Shown: one piece after another, positions 6,318-10,519 of the stretch
How positions within the stretch are numbered: the stretch's first letter is position 1
How the letters are laid out: every line of letters begins with the position of its first letter
DNA from: Spirogloea muscicola
Lineage: Eukaryota > Streptophyta > Zygnematophyceae > Spirogloeales > Spirogloeaceae
Length of the DNA stretch: 10,519 nt
Assembly (NCBI GenBank): GCA_009602725.1
Contig: WELB01000193.1
Span: forward strand, 162,708 to 173,226
Direction: 5' to 3'
Translations under genes and position numbers: made by a program
Notes under the pieces: model-generated
What the model saw: the letters and a program-made list of their open reading frames with translations, nothing else
Told to the model about the DNA's origin: nothing
Databases searched by the model: none

Positions 6318-9300
6318 TCAAGATGATAGCGCTGCAGCACGGGGAGCAGAATTTCGGCTGCTTTGCGCGGAGGCGTTGGTGGTCTTCCTTGTGAATGTAA
6401 GGCGCTGCGTGGGCAGGCCGCCAGCGGCTGGTGCTGCCAGCTCCGCGTCAATGATGACAGTGTCGTCCTCCCGAAAGTCGCCACGAAGGATGCCGCGCGC
6501 CATCTCATTCTCCACATTCTGCTGGATCACGCGCTTCACAGGTCGAGCACCGTATGCAGGGTCGTAACCCATGTTGCCCAGGAGGTCGATCGCGCTCTGC
6601 GTGGTCTCAATCTTGATCTTACGCTCCCGCAGCCGCTCTTCCACTCTTGCCATCTGCATCAGTCAGTGCGCAATGCTCAACCAGGGGTGTCCAGTAAAAG
6701 AGGAACTCTCTGCTTCGAGAGTGGCCTGCAGTAACCACTGGTGCAACCGACGGAGAGTGGCACGTCTGTCAACGAGCAACATGTCTGAATGTACTCATGT
6801 GCACGCACACATTTTTAGGCACCTCTCATGAAGCTGGAGGACAAATGAGGGCTACTGATGCCTACCTGCAATATGACAATCTTGTTGATCTGTTCTTTGT
6901 CCAGGGGTTGGAACACAATGTACTCATCAACGCGATTCATGAACTCGGGGCGGAAAGTCGCCCGTGCAGCTTCCAGCACCCGCTGCTTCATGACCGCATA
7001 CGCCGTGGCCTTGTCGGAGGAGCTCTCAAGGCTGCCCAGCACATACTGGCTGCCCACGTTGGACGTCATGATGATCACGGTGTTTGTGAAAGAGACTGTG
7101 CGGCCCTGCGAGTCTGTCACGCGTCCATCGTCCAAGATCTGCAAGAAAAGGTTGAATACATCGCCATGCGCCTTCTCAATCTCGTCAAACAGGATGACTG
7201 AGTACGGTCTCCGGCGAACTGCCTCTGTGAGCTGCCCGCCCTCCTCGTAACCAACATAGCCCGGCGGCGCTCCTACAAGGCGTGACACAGCATGCTTCTC
7301 CATGTACTCGCTCATGTCTATGCGGATGAGCGCATCCTCAGTGTTGAACAGGTACGACGCAAGAGTCTTGGCCAACTCCGTCTTTCCAACGCCAGTTGGG
7401 CCCATGAACATGAAGGACGCAATGGGCTTCCTTGGGTCGCTGAGACCAGCGCGCGAGCGCTGGATGGCCTCGGCGATGGCCGTCACTGCAGGGTCCTGGC
7501 CAATGACGCGCCGGTGCAGCTCATCATCCAGGTGCAGCAGCTTGTCCAGCTCGCTCTGCTGCAGCTTCACGACCGGGATGCCCGTCCACTTGGCCACAAT
7601 CTCGGCTATGTCGGAGCTGGTCACCTCCTCACGCAGCATGCTTTTGCCGCTGTTCTGGTACTCGTCCAAGGCCGCCTCTGCAGCATCCAGCTGCTTCTGC
7701 AGCGTGATCAGGCTTCCGTACTTCAGCTCCGCCGCACGGTTGAGGTCGTAGTCCCGCTCCGCCTGCTGAATTTCCAGGTTCACACGGTCCACCTCCTCCT
7801 TGATGGACTGGATGCGCGTCATCACAGCCTTCTCATGCTCCCACTGGTCTGTCAGCTCCTTCTGGCGCAGCTTCAGGGACTCCAGCTCCTGGTCAAGTTT
7901 ATTCAGCCGGTCCTTGGATGCCTTGTCAGCATCGTTCTTCAATGACAATTTCTCCATCTCTAGCTTGAGTACCGTGCGGTCGATTTCGTCCAAGGCATTC
8001 GGCTTGGACGTGATCTCCATCTTGATCTTGGCTGCAGCTTCGTCGACCAGATCAATTGCTGCACCAGCGAGGAAGGCCATCAGTGCCTGACTCAAGAGCT
8101 ACGCAAGTACTGAAACAAGAGCTGTTGTCAGAAGCATGGCCATCATGGCTGAAGCTGCAACTTTGAGTCCAGGCTATAAGGCAAGTTTGTCACCTTTGTC
8201 TGGCAGGAAGCGATCGGCTATGTATCGGTCAGACAAGACTGCGGCTTCAACCAGAGCGCTGTCAGATATCCGCACGCCGTGATGAAGCTCGTAGCGCTCC
8301 CTCAAGCCGCGGAGAATGGAAACGGTGTCGCTGACGCTGGGCTGGTCAACAAGGACCTGCTGGAATCTCCGCTCCAGAGCGGGGTCCTTCTCTATGTACT
8401 TGCGGTACTCGTCCAGTGTGGTGGCCCCAATGCACCGCAACTGGCCCCTGCCCAGCATCGGCTTCAGCAAGTTGCCAGCGTCCATGGCGCCATTGGTCGC
8501 CCCTGCAAAGCATCACAGTAGTGTAGGAGAGTGTTCGGATTTTGCTATTGACCACAATGGACAATTCACCCAGAATGGCATCATAACATCTCAAAGAGTG
8601 CGCTGGGACATTGAATATAATAACCGCAAACATGAAGGACAGATATGTCAAGTCCGTATCGAGTATTCTGCCTAACCTGCCCCAACCACGGTGTGGATCT
8701 CGTCAATGAAGAGGACGATGCCACCATCAGAATCTGTCACCTCCTTCAACACTGCCTTCAGCCTGTCCTCAAACTCTCCCCGGAACTTGGCACCAGCAAT
8801 GAGAGCACCCATGTCCAGCGAGATGAGCTGCATTGGCAGGACACAAGCATCCACTCACTGTCAGTGTCTTTGAAAGCAGGACTACGACTCTGACCATGCA
8901 GGACAACCCTATAAACGTCGATCTCCTGAGATACTGCTTGCCTTGCTGAGAGGAGCTGACCAAATCAATGCAGTGCCACTCAACTGCCACTAAGGAGACA
9001 TGCCATTGGGGCTGCATCAAGGACGCAACTGGCGTATGCCAACTGCTCTTCAATATCTGCTGCCAGGACGTTTTGACTTACCCGGCGGTTCATGAGAGCT
9101 TGTGGCACATCCCCCTGCACAATACGCTGGGCAAGCCTGCAGCATCAATAGCATATCACCAATCAGGTCAATATGCTACTCTCTGACATAGCAACCATCC
9201 TGGTCTGAATGGCGACAAGCATTTGTTATCATACGTTGGTGGTGGGTTTCAAACAAATATGACATTGCAACAAACTCACCCTTCTGACACGGCAGTCTTG

Positions 9301-10519
9301 CCAACACCCGGTTCGCCAATGAGCACAGGGTTGTTCTTGGTCCGCCGCGACAGGATTTGAATGCACCTCCGGATCTCGTCGTCCCGACCAATGACGGGGT
9401 CAAGCTTGCCCTGCCGAGCCATCTCTGTCAGGTCCTTCCCGTACTTCTCCAAGGCCTCATATTTGCCCTCCGGATCTGAGTCATTGACAAGCAGACTGCG
9501 TAAGGCAGGTAGGTGGACAGAAAGTATGGATGAAGCACTTAATTATAACCAGGATTACTGAAGGGTCCTTCGAGGTGATGTTCCAATGTCACTCGTGGCG
9601 CTTTAGGGCAAGCTCATTACCTTGATCGATGACCTTCTGAGTGCCACGGACATCCTTGATGGCCTTGTCCAGGACCTTCTGGCTCAGCTGAAAGTCCTTC
9701 AGCAGCTGTGCACCAAAGCGCTTGTCCTGGACAAAGCCCAGCAGCATATGCTCCACTGACACGAACGAGTCACCATACTCCCGCTTGAAGCCGCGAGCTC
9801 GCTCAATCAGCGACTCAAGGTCACGGCCAAGCATCTGCGTGGTGTCCCCCATGACCTTGGGCTGCCGCTGGATGAAGCGCTCGGTCGCCTGCAGCACCGA
9901 TGTGTTGTCCACCCCGGCCTTGGACAGGATGCGGCGAGCGAGCCCGTTGCGCTGCTCCAGCAGCGCCTTCATCAGGTGCTCCGTCTCCACAATCTGCTGC
10001 TTCGACTCCTTGGCCACCTCGGGCGACGCCAGGATGGCCTGCCAGGCCATCTCCGTGAACTCGCCGGGCTTGATCTGCGACAGCCAAAGGACAATTGAGT
10101 TGTCTCAGCGACTGTCGAAGCACAGTGTCGGGACAGCCATGGGCCAGCTGCCGAGCGGCAACATGCGTCTAAGAACACAATCAAGAGTCTTGCGAGAGCT
10201 ACGACCTCGCGGCGGTAGCCCTTGCAGGGCGAAGAGGCAGTGGCTGCAAGGAGCTTCATGGTGCAGCGTGCGAGCTTACCCTGTCATTGCCACCGCCACT
10301 GCTGCTTGCGGCCTCGGCGCGCGGCACCCGATGGTGGGGGGCCGGCTGCAGCCGCAGGGGCTGAGCCACGGCCAACGACGACCGCCGCCAGCCGGGCGCC
10401 GACCGCAGGCCATTGTGGCGCGGCAGCAGGCTGGCCTTGAGAGAGGCGCCGGCCGGGGGTGCCGGCGGAGCCGCCGCGGTGAGCGCGAGCGGGGCAAGCG
10501 CCCTGCCGACTCGAGCTCC
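6318..10519 (-). CDS. CLPB3: Plastid-type ClpB/Hsp100 protein disaggregase, 8 exons, start beyond the window
   Basis: Exons down the minus strand: 10519-10280, 10074-9621, 9475-9280, 9136-9082, 8827-8677, 8502-8194, 8058-6866, 6653-6318 (TGA). All seven introns are GT-AG and phases agree, giving 977 visible residues against about 968 in Arabidopsis CLPB3. Residues 1-80 look like a transit peptide. The Clp N-domain (about 85-228) begins [13 protein letters not shown]+ domain 1 has Walker A GEPGVGKT (285-292), pore loop KFRGEFED (329-336) and Walker B FIDE (355-358). The coiled-coil middle domain spans about 490-600. AAA+ domain 2 has Walker A GPTGVGKT (688-695), pore loop GYVGYEEGG (735-743) and Walker B LFDE (758-761). 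The M domain and absence of a visible ClpP-docking IGF/IGL loop mark ClpB, not ClpC. ClpB threads aggregated proteins through its hexamer with Hsp70 help. RQPKV and [16 protein letters not shown] favour the plastid paralogue over the mitochondrial one; this is inference. No key residue is missing. Confidence 0.95.
10280..10519 (-). other. First visible clpB exon: chloroplast transit peptide region
   Basis: 80 codons are open to the window edge. The sequence is rich in Ala, Pro, Arg and Ser and low in acidic residues ([20 protein letters not shown], then [12 protein letters not shown]), typical of algal plastid presequences. It joins the conserved [11 protein letters not shown] of exon 2 in phase 0 through the donor at 10279-10278. 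There is no in-frame ATG inside the window, so translation starts further right. The true exon boundary on the upstream side cannot be seen. Confidence 0.75.

Noticed and set aside
6815-6865. Extension of the large clpB exon to a stop after residues VGISSPH
   Set aside because: This is read-through into the last intron. The conserved protein continues from 6653 after a proper GT-AG splice, giving the normal ClpB C-terminus.

Overview
This is nuclear DNA of a photosynthetic eukaryote, most likely a chlorophyte green alga. The genes are cut by short GT-AG introns (about 130-250 bases, acceptors mostly GCAG) and the exons are GC-rich. TGTAA, the usual green-algal poly(A) signal, lies downstream of the flanking genes. 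The protein families (plastid-type ClpB, a plant-type atypical SDR, an R40/EUL-type lectin) point to Viridiplantae. The exact lineage cannot be read from the sequence; a trebouxiophyte is a guess.

Layout: (1) 1-1636, plus strand: an atypical short-chain dehydrogenase/reductase of the NDUFA9/Coq11-like plant family. Five exons are resolved and the 5' end is unresolved or outside the window. (2) 1637-2156: a convergent intergenic stretch holding both 3' UTRs. (3) 2157-3168, minus strand: a two-domain EUL/R40 (ricin-B-like) lectin in two exons. Its reading frame is broken once, inside a run of seven G/C bases at 3021-3027. (4) 3220-4992: a repeat-rich island. It holds an orphan ORF resembling the C-terminal nuclease-like domain of non-LTR retroelement proteins (3730-4377), a second diverged copy of that ORF's tail in inverted orientation (4694-4888), a foldback element between the two tails (4425-4636), and a 78-bp direct repeat at both ends (3526-3603 and 4915-4992). 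(5) 4993-6229: no recognisable gene, a few simple repeats. (6) 6318-10519, minus strand: nearly all of a plastid-type ClpB/Hsp100 disaggregase gene in eight exons (977 codons visible), with its start beyond the right edge.

The three host genes show no functional link, as expected for eukaryotic neighbours. The best candidate for something undescribed is the composite arrangement at about 3.5-5.0 kb: direct repeats outside, inverted retroelement-like tails inside, and a foldback at the centre. All exon joins below were made by eye from frame, splice consensus and family conservation; no alignment program or database was used.
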